From NCBI RefSeq assembly GCF_900104695.1, contig NZ_FNSW01000001.1, positions 4,632,501-4,696,500 on the forward strand: a stretch of 64,000 bases of DNA, written 5' to 3'. Source of the DNA: Paenibacillus sp. GP183 (GTDB taxonomy: Bacteria > Bacillota > Bacilli > Paenibacillales > NBRC-103111). Shown here piece after piece: positions 37,948 through 46,121 of the stretch (position 1 is its first letter; the number at the start of each line of letters is the position of its first letter). The notes under the pieces were generated by a model, which had not been told where the DNA came from, made no database searches, and saw only the letters and a list, made by a program, of their open reading frames with translations. The position numbers were made by a program, and so were the translations under genes.

Positions 37948-39108
37948 ATGAATAAAGTGAATATCGGCATGGTTGGCTATAAATTTATGGGCAAGGCGCA
38001 CAGCCATGCTTACCGGGATCTTCATATGTTTTTTCCGGAAGCTGCGGCGCCGGTTATGAAGCTGATTTGCGGACGCGACGAGAAGGGCGTCGCCCAGGCT
38101 GCCGAACAATTCGGCTGGGATGGCTACGTTACGGATTGGCGCGAGCTGCTCGCGCGTCCGGATATTGATGTCATTGACATCAATGCACCGAGTGACGCGC
38201 ATAAAGAAATTGCGCTTGCCGCGGCTAAGGCGGGCAAGCACCTGTTTTGCGAGAAGCCGCTGGCGCTCACGCTCGCTGATTCGCGGGAGATGCTGGAGGC
38301 GGCTGAGCAAGCGGGCGTGAAGCACATGGTCGGCTTCAACTATCGGTTTTCGCCTGCTGTGCAGCTGGCGAAGAAGCTGGTGAACGAAGGGAGATTGGGC
38401 CAAATCTACCATTTCCGCGCTTGGTTCCTGCAGGACTGGATCGTGGATCCGGACTTCCCGCTGGTGTGGAGATTGCAGAAGGAAGTGGCCGGCTCCGGAT
38501 CGCATGGCGATCTTGGCGCTCACTTGATCGATCTCGCCCACTTCCTGGTTGGCGATATGACAGAGGTCATCGGGATGAGTGAGACGTTCATTAAAGAACG
38601 TCCGATGCCGTCCTCGATGACAGGGCTGAGCGCCAAGGGCAGCAAGGATGGTCCGCGCGGCGAGGTAACTGTCGATGACGCCACCTTGTTTTTGACGCGT
38701 TTTGCGAATGGTGCCCTGGGCAGCTTTGAAGCGACGCGCTTTGCACCGGGACACCGCTGTACGAATTCTTTTGAGATTAACGGCAGCAAGGGCAGCGTGA
38801 AGTTTGATTTTGAGCGGATGAACGAGCTGCAGGTTTATTTTAGGGATGATGCCGAGGATGTTCAGGGGTTTCGCCGGGTGCTTTGCACCGATCCATCCCA
38901 TGCTTATATGCAAGCCTGGTGGCCGCCTGGACATACGATCGGCTTTGAGCAAACTTTTATTCATGAAGTTGTTGAGCTTATGAACGCTTTGTCCGAAGAT
39001 CGTAAGCCGGTGCCGAACTTTGCGGATGGGGTCAAGTGCCAGCAGGTGCTTGAAGCGGTGGATCAATCGATTGCACAGCGGCGTTGGGTTCGCATTGACG
39101 AGTTGTAG
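37948..39108 (+). CDS. Gfo/Idh/MocA family oxidoreductase
   Basis: 386 residues. The N-terminal Rossmann fold is NIGMVGYKFMGKAHSHAY, the conserved sugar-dehydrogenase motif is EKPLALT, and the C-terminal alpha/beta domain includes GSHGDLGAHLIDLAHFL with a catalytic His/Asp pair. Typical reactions are NAD(P)-dependent oxidation of inositols, sugars or their acids. The ATG before NKVNIG, with GGAGGTAAGG upstream, is chosen over a longer frame. It is the first enzyme of the LacI-ThuA operon. Confidence 0.92.
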   Translation: MNKVNIGMVGYKFMGKAHSHAYRDLHMFFPEAAAPVMKLICGRDEKGVAQAAEQFGWDGYVTDWRELLARPDIDVIDINAPSDAHKEIALAAAKAGKHLFCEKPLALTLADSREMLEAAEQAGVKHMVGFNYRFSPAVQLAKKLVNEGRLGQIYHFRAWFLQDWIVDPDFPLVWRLQKEVAGSGSHGDLGAHLIDLAHFLVGDMTEVIGMSETFIKERPMPSSMTGLSAKGSKDGPRGEVTVDDATLFLTRFANGALGSFEATRFAPGHRCTNSFEINGSKGSVKFDFERMNELQVYFRDDAEDVQGFRRVLCTDPSHAYMQAWWPPGHTIGFEQTFIHEVVELMNALSEDRKPVPNFADGVKCQQVLEAVDQSIAQRRWVRIDEL

Positions 39109-39141
39109 GTGCAGGTTTGAGATGATTAAGGAGGAAACACA

Positions 39142-39768
39142 ATGAAGCAAGCACTAATCGTTTGGGGTGGTTGGGACGGTCATCAACCGCAGCAAGTTGC
39201 AGCGCTATTGGGCGATGCTTTGAAAGAAGAGGGTTTTAACGTTGAGATTTCCGACACCTTGGACAGCTTCAGTGATGAGGACAAACTTGCCTCCGTCGAT
39301 TTGATTGTACCCGTTTGGACCATGGGTAAAATCACACCAGAGCAGTTAAAGCCCCTGCTGTACGCAGTAAAGGTTGGGGGAACCGGGATTGCAGGCTGCC
39401 ATGGCGGGATGGGCGATTCTTTTCGCAATGAAACGGAATTTCAATACATGGTAGGCGGTCAATGGGTTGCGCACCCAGGCAATGACGGCGTGACCTATGA
39501 GGTGCGGATCAAAGATTTGAATCAGCCTTTGACCCAGGGAATCGGCGATTTCACTGTGGTTTCCGAGCAGTATTACATGCATGTGGATCCTGGCAATCAG
39601 GTGCATGCCGTTACTTATTTTGGCGATGTGGAAATGCCGGTAGTCTGGACGAAAATGTACGGCAGCGGCAAGGTATATTATAATTCCCTTGGCCATCAAG
39701 CGAACATTGTCGCTATGCCGGAAACGTTGGAATTGATGCGGCGCGGCATGGTTTGGGCTGCCCGTTAA
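39142..39768 (+). CDS. ThuA domain-containing protein
   Basis: 208 residues of the ThuA-like (trehalose utilisation) family with a class I glutamine-amidotransferase-like fold: VWGGWDGHQP at the N-terminus and GTGIAGCHGGMGDSF, where the Cys occupies the nucleophile-elbow region. The biochemical role of the family is not settled. It is consistently found beside Gfo/Idh/MocA dehydrogenases, here flanked by two. AAGGAGG is 7 bases before the ATG. Confidence 0.9.
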   Translation: MKQALIVWGGWDGHQPQQVAALLGDALKEEGFNVEISDTLDSFSDEDKLASVDLIVPVWTMGKITPEQLKPLLYAVKVGGTGIAGCHGGMGDSFRNETEFQYMVGGQWVAHPGNDGVTYEVRIKDLNQPLTQGIGDFTVVSEQYYMHVDPGNQVHAVTYFGDVEMPVVWTKMYGSGKVYYNSLGHQANIVAMPETLELMRRGMVWAAR

Positions 39769-39795
39769 ACAAATTATTTAGGAGGCTTCCTGCTT

Positions 39796-40887
39796 ATGTC
39801 CAAGGTTAAAGTAGGCATCATTGGCTGCGGTAATATCAGCAGCATTTATTTGAAAAATTGCCCCAATTTCGAGCATCTGGATCTGATTGCGTGCGCGGAT
39901 TTGGACATGGAGAGAGCCAAAGCCAGAGCAGCTGAATTCGGGCTCCCCCACGCTTATTCCGTGGACGAATTGCTGGCTGATCCGCAAATTCAAATCGTGA
40001 TTAATTTGACGATCCCCGCTGCTCATGCGGAGGTGTGCATTAAATCTCTGGAGGCCGGCAAGCATGTCTATGTGGAGAAACCGCTGGCGGTAACACGCGA
40101 GGAAGGCCAGCGAATTCTGGAGCTGGCCAGCAGCAAGGGCTTGTTGGTGGGCAGCGCGCCCGATACATTCCTTGGAGGCGGAATCCAGACCTGCGCCAAG
40201 CTAATCCAAGACGGCTTGATTGGTACACCGGTTGCGGCCACAGCCTTCATGATGTCCAGAGGGCATGAGAGCTGGCACCCGGCTCCTGAATTTTACTATG
40301 AACTTGGCGGCGGGCCGATGTTTGATATGGGACCTTATTATTTGACAGCGTTGATTGCGCTTCTTGGCCCAATACATCGAGTTACTGGCTCTACCCGGAT
40401 TACTTTTCCTGAAAGGACTATTACCAGCCAGCCTAAAGCAGGCACCAAGATTGAAGTAAAAACCCCAACTCATATAACGGGGACGATTGATTTTGACAAT
40501 GGTGCCATAGCTACCATTACTACAAGCTTCGACATTATGGTAGGTACTGAACTGCCACATCTTGAGATCTATGGCAGCACTGGTACCTTGAGAGTCCCTG
40601 ATCCGAACACTTTTGGCGGACCCGTAAAGCTCAGACGTGCCGGTTCCAAGGAGTGGGAAGAGATTTCGCTCACTCATCGATATGCGGATAACGCGCGTGG
40701 ACTTGGTGTAGCCGATATGGCGCACGCCATCCTCACGGGGGTCCCTCATCGCGCGAGCGGGGAATTGGGTTATCATGTGCTCGAGGCCATGCACGGTTTT
40801 CACGACGCTTCTGCCGAAGGCAAGCATTATATCATGAAGAGCACATGCAGCAAGCCAGCCTTGCTGGATCCTGCGTTTACGCTGTAG
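39796..40887 (+). CDS. Gfo/Idh/MocA family oxidoreductase
   Basis: 363 residues. The nucleotide loop is [16 protein letters not shown], the EKPLAV motif carries the catalytic Lys, and [19 protein letters not shown] is the C-terminal active-site helix. It is only distantly similar to the first dehydrogenase of the operon and so probably acts on another intermediate. AGGAGG lies 10 bases before the ATG. It is followed by a strong terminator. Confidence 0.92.
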   Translation: MSKVKVGIIGCGNISSIYLKNCPNFEHLDLIACADLDMERAKARAAEFGLPHAYSVDELLADPQIQIVINLTIPAAHAEVCIKSLEAGKHVYVEKPLAVTREEGQRILELASSKGLLVGSAPDTFLGGGIQTCAKLIQDGLIGTPVAATAFMMSRGHESWHPAPEFYYELGGGPMFDMGPYYLTALIALLGPIHRVTGSTRITFPERTITSQPKAGTKIEVKTPTHITGTIDFDNGAIATITTSFDIMVGTELPHLEIYGSTGTLRVPDPNTFGGPVKLRRAGSKEWEEISLTHRYADNARGLGVADMAHAILTGVPHRASGELGYHVLEAMHGFHDASAEGKHYIMKSTCSKPALLDPAFTL

Positions 40888-40901
40888 AACGCTCATTAGG
40901 G

Positions 40902-40949
40902 AAGGGCATCCCTCAGCCATGAATTTTGCTGAGGAATGCCCTTATTTGT
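40902..40949 (+). terminator. Terminator of the dehydrogenase-ThuA operon
   Basis: AAGGGCAT...CCTCAGC pairs with GCTGAGG...ATGCCCTT around a 10-base loop, followed by ATTTGTTT. Confidence 0.8.
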
Positions 40950-41005
40950 TTAGACGGGATTTGGGAGCTGCTGTCCTAATGGAGAGAAGCTTTGCTTCAT
41001 TCGAA

Positions 41006-41188
41006 AAGACGTAAAATACGTCTTAATCCCTTGATTTAAGATTTTTAAGTTTCAATTAGACGTAAAACACCGCTAAAACTATTGTTTTTCTCTGATTTAC
41101 TCTTGATTTCTTTGCTGCAAGACGTATTACACGTCTTATCTCGAGAGGCATCCTTTAAATTTTCACTATAAGACGTAAAATACATCTA
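41006..41188. repeat. Cluster of four AAGACGT inverted-repeat elements
   Basis: Elements start at 41006 (AAGACGTAAAATACGTCTT), 41057 (TAGACGTAAAACACCGCT), 41119 (AAGACGTATTACACGTCTT) and 41170 (AAGACGTAAAATACATCTA). Two are near-perfect palindromes of 7-bp arms around a 5-bp AT-rich centre, two are worn. They fill the otherwise gene-free interval between the ThuA operon and sspI. Confidence 0.8.
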
Positions 41189-41199
41189 CTTTATAAACC

Positions 41200-41409
41200 T
41201 CAACCTAAATGGCCCTGCAGCGTTTCAATCAGCCCATTCTGGGTTTCATCATCACAGTGCTGCCAAATAATTTCAAACAAAACACCCAAGCCTGGAAGCA
41301 CTCGTTCCTCGCCTCCAATTGAATCCTCTATGACTTCACGCAGTTCTTCATTTGTTTTGTCATTCACACGCAGCAAGATGGCTTGCCTTAAACTTAAATT
41401 GATTGACAT
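41200..41409 (-). CDS. sspI: Small acid-soluble spore protein SspI
   Basis: 69 residues. NLSLRQAILLRVNDKTNEEL and the C-terminal VLPGLGVLFEIIWQH are diagnostic of SspI, a minor spore-core protein made in the forespore. Length equals the family norm. It is divergent from a TrmH-type methyltransferase gene, which is the same neighbour (ysgA) as in B. subtilis. The stop is preceded by the AAGACGT repeats. Confidence 0.92.
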   Translation of the reverse strand: MSINLSLRQAILLRVNDKTNEELREVIEDSIGGEERVLPGLGVLFEIIWQHCDDETQNGLIETLQGHLG

Positions 41410-41546
41410 TCGTCATTTCCTCACTTCCATATCGGTTTCCATAGTAATATGTGCATAAAACTTCAGCTTCATGCCTGCTGCAAAAGTGAGTATCATCTTC
41501 ATCTGTGATATAATACGTGATAACCATGGAGAACAAAAAGGAATGG

Positions 41547-42410
41547 ATGAAGACGAATGAAAAAGCCATTTGTTGGTATCGCAATACCATGAATTTAGAG
41601 ATCGTATCACCCCAAAATTACCGTGTAAAAGAATGGACCCAGCTCCTGGAGCGTCGCGGCCGGGACAAGCAGGGCAAATTCCTGATTGAAGGCTTCCATT
41701 TGGTGGAGGAAGCGATCAAATCACGAGCGGATGTAACGACTATTGTGTACAGCCTCGAAAAAGGTAAGCCAGCCGCCTTATTCGCGGCAACTGAAGATAG
41801 AATTGAATGGATCGGCGTCAGCCAAGCCGTCCTCGAAAAGTGCACGGATACCCAGACACCGCAGGGTATTTTTGCTGTGGTCGACAAGCCGATGCTCGAT
41901 GGCGAGGATTTTTGGCGGTCAGGTCTACGCGATCTTGTCGTCGTCGTAGACGGTGTACAGGACCCGGGCAACTTGGGCACTATCATTCGGAGTGCCGATG
42001 CTGTGGGTGCAGCAGGAGTTCTGCTTGGAGCGGGAACCGTGGACGTATACAATCCCAAGACGATTCGCTCGACGATGGGGTCCTTGTTTCATCTGCCGAT
42101 TCTGGAGGGAGATTTGCTGCAAATCCTTCCCCGTGCCAGAGCGGAAGGGATGCAGCTAGTAACTACAAGCCTGCAGTCTCAGCAAAGCTGCTACGAGACG
42201 GATCTAAGCAAACCGACTTGGATCATTCTCGGCAATGAAGCCAAAGGCGTTTCGCCTGAGATCGCGGCTGAAGCCGATGTGAAGGTCATTATCCCGATGC
42301 AGGGACAGGCGGAATCACTCAACGTGGCCATGGCTGGAACGGTGCTTCTCTTTGAGGCTTCCCGGCAGCGGATGCGGTCCCCAAACAATAATTCCTGCCA
42401 ACGACCCTAA
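41547..42410 (+). CDS. TrmH/SpoU family RNA 2'-O-methyltransferase (YsgA-like)
   Basis: About 287 residues. An N-terminal substrate-binding domain (GRDKQGKFLIEGFHLVEEAI) is followed by a SPOUT knot: VVVDGVQDPGNLGTIIRSAD, ILGNEAKGVSPE and PMQGQAESLNVAMAGTVLLFE, the three classical SpoU motifs. It methylates a ribose in rRNA or tRNA; the target is unknown. The start is uncertain: homology begins at the ATG at 41589, which lacks a binding site, while the ATG used here follows AAAAAGGA. The pheST genes expected next in Bacillus are replaced by unrelated genes. Confidence 0.87.
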   Translation: MKTNEKAICWYRNTMNLEIVSPQNYRVKEWTQLLERRGRDKQGKFLIEGFHLVEEAIKSRADVTTIVYSLEKGKPAALFAATEDRIEWIGVSQAVLEKCTDTQTPQGIFAVVDKPMLDGEDFWRSGLRDLVVVVDGVQDPGNLGTIIRSADAVGAAGVLLGAGTVDVYNPKTIRSTMGSLFHLPILEGDLLQILPRARAEGMQLVTTSLQSQQSCYETDLSKPTWIILGNEAKGVSPEIAAEADVKVIIPMQGQAESLNVAMAGTVLLFEASRQRMRSPNNNSCQRP

Positions 42411-42528
42411 GAAGGATAAAACTGGAGTAACAGCGTAATACTACAGGAAGAAAAAGTGAGGAATAGCAAGGGGTAAAGGTCCGATTGGCAAGGTATATAA
42501 TATTGATATCTCCATGACTATGGGTTAG

Positions 42529-42577
42529 AAAAAACTGAGTCGGTTCAGGAATATTCCTGATTTCACTCGGTTTTTCT
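42529..42577 (+). terminator. Hairpin, probable terminator
   Basis: AAAAACTGAGTCGGT...ACTCGGTTTTT surrounds the perfect palindrome TCAGGAATATTCCTGA and ends in TTTTTCTTTC. It lies 120 bp after the methyltransferase. Confidence 0.6.
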
Positions 42578-42615
42578 TTCATGAAGGATAGAACACGGAA
42601 ATGAGGACGCAGTAA

Positions 42616-43734
42616 ATGGATAAAACAATACATGTTGGTATTATTGGTGGATCAGCCAATAACCAATGGGCGAGTTCAACTCACATTCCAGCATTGCAAC
42701 GACTTCGGAAGTTTAAAATTACGGCAATCGGTACGACTCGGATGGAAAGTGCGGAGAAAAGTGCCTCCCTATATGGGGTTCCATATGCATTCGCGGATTC
42801 AAATGAACTGTCACAACACCCTGATGTGGATATGGTCATTGTAAGTGTGAAAGTTCCTGGTCATTGCGATGCGGTCATAGCCGCACTCAATGCAGGAAAG
42901 CATGTGTATTGTGAATGGCCTTTGGGTTTAAACACTTCTCAAGCAATTGACATGAATCATTTAGCTTCGGAGAAAAAGGTTCATACTGCTGTTGGGTTGC
43001 AAGCTCGACAATCTCCTGAAGTTAGCTTTGTGAAAGACTTGGTTACTGAGGGATATATCGGCAAAGTGCTTTCGTGCCATTTGAAAGTCTTTTCAACTGC
43101 AAAGGGCGGTACAACGAATGAAGCCTCTAAATATTTATTGAACCAATCCAATGGTGCAAACTTATTGACGATTAATGCGGGACATGCCATAGATGCTTTA
43201 TGTTATATTTTGGGCGATTTTAAAGAATTGTCGGCAACGACAGCTAATCAAATCAAACAAGCGAAAGTGCAAGAAACCGGTGAAATGATCGAAAAGACGA
43301 CTGCAGATCAAATCTTAATTAATGGAACATTAAAAAGTGAAGCAACCGCCTCAATACATGTTCAGGGAGGCATAACTTTTCGAACAGGAGTCTCATTAGA
43401 AATCTACGGTACGGAGGGTACAATTCTACTATCTAATGATAGTACTCATGCTCAGTTCCAATGGGGAGACTTTAAAGTTGAAGGGATGAAAATTGCCAAT
43501 CAGAAGAACTCGTCGTCGCTCGCTGAATTATCCATTCCTGATCAATATCGTTGGGTTCCTGATACGATCCCTAATGGACCTATCTTCAATGTTGCACAAG
43601 CTCTCGAGAAATTTGGCGTGGATATTTTAGAGGGAACCCATTACGTTCCTAATTTTGAGGATGCGGTTCAACTGCATGTACTTCTTGATCTCATTCAAAA
43701 AGCCGCCGATACAGGTGAACGTCAGGTTCTATAA
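42616..43734 (+). CDS. Gfo/Idh/MocA family oxidoreductase (Gal80-like)
   Basis: 372 residues. The N-terminal VGIIGGSANNQWASSTHIPAL and CEWPLGL (in place of EKPLA) are typical of the Gal80-like branch, which lacks the catalytic Lys-Pro pair of true dehydrogenases. The C-terminal domain contains NLLTINAGHAIDALCYILGD. Enzymatic activity is therefore doubtful. Codons are clearly AT-richer than in the two dehydrogenases upstream, suggesting separate acquisition. It appears monocistronic. Confidence 0.85.
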   Translation: MDKTIHVGIIGGSANNQWASSTHIPALQRLRKFKITAIGTTRMESAEKSASLYGVPYAFADSNELSQHPDVDMVIVSVKVPGHCDAVIAALNAGKHVYCEWPLGLNTSQAIDMNHLASEKKVHTAVGLQARQSPEVSFVKDLVTEGYIGKVLSCHLKVFSTAKGGTTNEASKYLLNQSNGANLLTINAGHAIDALCYILGDFKELSATTANQIKQAKVQETGEMIEKTTADQILINGTLKSEATASIHVQGGITFRTGVSLEIYGTEGTILLSNDSTHAQFQWGDFKVEGMKIANQKNSSSLAELSIPDQYRWVPDTIPNGPIFNVAQALEKFGVDILEGTHYVPNFEDAVQLHVLLDLIQKAADTGERQVL

Positions 43735-43826
43735 TTAAGATTGATGCAAAAAAACTGCAATTTTTTTTCAACAAAGGTTACGCTATGATACAATAATGGA
43801 AAATGTCGTTATATTAGGAGGCAAAA

Positions 43827-44138
43827 ATGAATAACCAAGTTATACGCCATATGGTCATTTTCAATTTAAAATATCCGAAAGGCTCGCTGGAGGCGGAAAA
43901 ATTTCTTAACGAAGGGAAATCGATACTATCATCAATTCCTGTCGTACAAAATTTTGGGGCCTTCCGGCAAGTTAGCATCAAGAATGATTATGATTATGGG
44001 TTTTCCATGGATTTTTCAAATCAAGAGGATTATGACAGCTACAACAACCATCCGCTCCATGTACAATTTGTTCAGGAGCGTTGGCTTTTAGAAGTGGACC
44101 GGTTTTTGGAGATTGATTTTGTTCATGCTTTAACTTAA
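43827..44138 (+). CDS. Dabb (stress-responsive A/B barrel) family protein
   Basis: 103 residues of the Dabb ferredoxin-like fold: RHMVIFNLKYPKG at the start, a central FGAFRQVS, and YNNHPLHVQFVQER, the usual conserved His motif. Such proteins form dimeric barrels, and their reactions vary. TAGGAGG is 8 bases before the ATG. The end overlaps the converging FTR1 gene by 9 bp. Confidence 0.88.
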   Translation: MNNQVIRHMVIFNLKYPKGSLEAEKFLNEGKSILSSIPVVQNFGAFRQVSIKNDYDYGFSMDFSNQEDYDSYNNHPLHVQFVQERWLLEVDRFLEIDFVHALT

Positions 44139-45095
44139 TTTTTCTGCCAATTTGGGCTTCCATACTCGAGTGAATTGTAGAAAAATATACGAGCCAACTA
44201 CAAAAATAAAAGCAAAAGCTTGAGCCATTAATGTTTCAACCGTTGGAAATACCGAGAACCAAAGTCCCATCCAGGCAGGAATATTTATATCCAGTTTTGT
44301 AGTGGGTATCCAACCTGCTTGCTGCATTTCTATTGTGGTTTCACCAGTCATTACCAAAAGCACCACAACGAGAAGTCCGCCGGTTAAAATCAACATTTTT
44401 TTATACGGGAGTTTTTGGTGACCAACAAAGGTCAATAGTGCCACAATAGAAGTAAAGAATAATCCGATCAATGCTCCCAATAAAATGACGTGGCTTCCAA
44501 CTTGTAGACGGAGGTTTTGGAGGAATAGTACAACTTCAAAGCCTTCACGATACATTGACGTTAAGCCGATAACAACGAGACTCCAATACGATGCCGAAGG
44601 ACTTGCATTTTCATCAACTGCTGCATCAGTGATTTGACGACGCTTTTTGTTGTGTAAAGAAATCCACCCAGTCCAGTACAGCTTGTGAAAGAACCAGTTC
44701 ATAATGATGAGGAGTACGATATTCGCTAGTAAACCTGTTGCCGCTTGAACATTAAGTTCAGATGTTGTATTGCCCACTAAGGAAATAATTCCTACAACAA
44801 CGAACCACGTTACGATGGTTGCAAATAATGAAATGCCTGATCCTACGAATATAGGTTTCCAAGCATCTTTCTTACTTCGGACAAGACCTGCGGTAATTGC
44901 GGATAGTACAAGGATTGCTTCTAACCCTTCACGAAAAACAAGGATAGCGGTATTTAAAATAGCTGTGGATGGAGTTATATTACTTGTAGCAGGATCAGGT
45001 GCACCATTAGCTGTAAACCCTTGCCATACCAGTACACCAACAATGATGAGTCCCATAATACCAAACGCTATTTTTTTAAGGCTTAAAGTTTTCAT
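44130..45095 (-). CDS. FTR1 family iron permease
   Basis: 321 residues with seven hydrophobic segments. Iron-binding REGLE motifs appear in the first (LVFREGLEAILVL, about residue 55) and fourth membrane helices (MYREGFEVVLFL). FTR1/EfeU imports iron; partner genes efeO/efeB are absent here. The start is the ATG before KTLSLKK, with GAGGA 9 bases upstream; the longer frame has no binding site and crosses the Fur box. Ferric repression is expected. Confidence 0.9.
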   Translation of the reverse strand: MKTLSLKKIAFGIMGLIIVGVLVWQGFTANGAPDPATSNITPSTAILNTAILVFREGLEAILVLSAITAGLVRSKKDAWKPIFVGSGISLFATIVTWFVVVGIISLVGNTTSELNVQAATGLLANIVLLIIMNWFFHKLYWTGWISLHNKKRRQITDAAVDENASPSASYWSLVVIGLTSMYREGFEVVLFLQNLRLQVGSHVILLGALIGLFFTSIVALLTFVGHQKLPYKKMLILTGGLLVVVLLVMTGETTIEMQQAGWIPTTKLDINIPAWMGLWFSVFPTVETLMAQAFAFIFVVGSYIFLQFTRVWKPKLAEKLS

Positions 45096-45128
45096 TATAG
45101 CTATCCTCATTTCCAATTTGATCCAAAC

Positions 45129-45147
45129 GATAATGAAAATCATTATC
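45129..45147. promoter_or_regulatory. Fur box upstream of the FTR1 gene
   Basis: GATAATGAAAATCATTATC matches the 19-bp Fur consensus at 18 positions, 33 bp upstream of the FTR1 start. A weaker ATGATTATCAT element lies near 45200. Confidence 0.9.
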
Positions 45148-45240
45148 ACTAAAATGAGTATACGGGATATCAAGACGTGAGGCAACTGTTGAATTTAAGA
45201 ATGATTATCATATAAGTTTGATTAAAAGTTAACGACGATT

Positions 45241-45268
45241 AAGGAGCTGCCCTTGGCAGCTCCTTTTG
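45241..45268. terminator. Hairpin terminator
   Basis: The stem AAGGAGCTGCC/GGCAGCTCCTT with a 3-base loop is followed by TT on the plus strand and, read in reverse, by a weak T run. It lies between the FTR1 promoter region and the next minus-strand gene, whose stop is about 80 bp away. Confidence 0.6.
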
Positions 45269-45347
45269 ACATTTTTAAACGGAATATATGTTGATCGAAT
45301 TATTAAGTGTCTCCTTATTACAAGGCTACGAATATTCAGACAGCTTC

Positions 45348-45707
45348 CTAATTGCTTTTAATATGAAAATGATGTAATTCTTCGATCAATTTCTGAACGG
45401 CCGCAACGCTCTTCTTTCGCCAGCTGCAATTCCTCTTTAACAAACTCCAATTCTTCATGACCGTATCGTGCGTTTCATTCAGAACTCTTTCTTGATTTTC
45501 TCCCGCTTTCGTAGAAACATAGCCCAATATCGGAAGGGCTACACCTTGGAATATACTTTGTACTATGTATTGAACCCATCCCACCAGATCGTTTGGATGC
45601 TGAAAGAACAGCGGTACAATGACAAGCATAAAAATGATATAAAAACAACCCATTGTAGAGAGGTACAAAGCCAGTTTATTACCAAGCCAATCATTAAAAC
45701 TTTTCAT
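45348..45707 (-). CDS. Small membrane protein with coiled-coil tail, carrying two compensating frameshifts
   Basis: 119 residues: two hydrophobic helices (LYLSTMGCFYIIFMLVIVPLFF; IVQSIFQGVALPILGYV) and a hydrophilic C-terminal tail. Within the tail, 16 codons read as NWSLLKRNCSWRKKS. Restoring one base near 45453 and removing one near 45405 gives KELEFVKEELQLAKEER in register with the flanking ETHDTVM and AAVQKLIEELHH, a regular coiled coil. The frame is thus open but locally scrambled. The start is the ATG 11 bases after AAAGGAG. Function unknown. Confidence 0.7.
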   Translation of the reverse strand: MKSFNDWLGNKLALYLSTMGCFYIIFMLVIVPLFFQHPNDLVGWVQYIVQSIFQGVALPILGYVSTKAGENQERVLNETHDTVMKNWSLLKRNCSWRKKSVAAVQKLIEELHHFHIKSN

Positions 45708-45908
45708 TAATTGTGCACTCCTTTCTTTGAATATAAAATCATATGAAAAAAAATCAAATCCATTTCCATTTCTTTTTACCCAAATTTTCGTATCCAATAT
45801 CAGCGGCACTGCAATTTTGATTGGCGATCCTCCTAATATCAGACAGCAAACTATATTGGAAATGGGCGATAGAGGATAATTGATGTAAGCTGGCAAGCAG
45901 CATGGAGA

Positions 45909-46082
45909 TCAGCCTTTCAGCTTCTTTCTATCGCTCAGCATACCCAGAGCCTTTTCAATACGAGACGCTCGGGTTTCCGCTTTCTTGGCGGAATTGATCC
46001 ATTCGACGTATTCTTGGGCTTTGCTTATATATTCGGTATCCTTAATGAGGCTCCCTTCTTCTTTTTTATGCTTATCCCGCAT
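45909..46082 (-). pseudogene. C-terminal fragment resembling YdeI/OmpD-associated proteins
   Basis: A 57-residue frame from an ATG ends in EYVEWINSAKKAETRASRIEKAL and GMLSDRKKLKG, the pattern of the C-terminal segment of YdeI/OmpD-associated (bacteriocin-protection) proteins, normally about 190-200 residues. The frame stays open a little further (VPPRAVPVLVN) but meets the yunB gene on the other strand and then a stop, so the N-terminal domain is missing. A genuine small gene cannot be ruled out. Confidence 0.5.
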
Positions 46083-46121
46083 ATGGTTTACTAAAACGGG
46101 AACAGCCCTGGGGGGGACGCC

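Noticed and set aside
37924-39150. A 408-codon minus-strand open frame
   Set aside because: It is an antisense shadow of the Gfo/Idh/MocA gene; its translation lacks any recognisable motif.
45196-45214. Second Fur box near the FTR1 promoter
   Set aside because: Only about half of the consensus is matched (ATGATTATCAT); mentioned with the strong box but not called separately.
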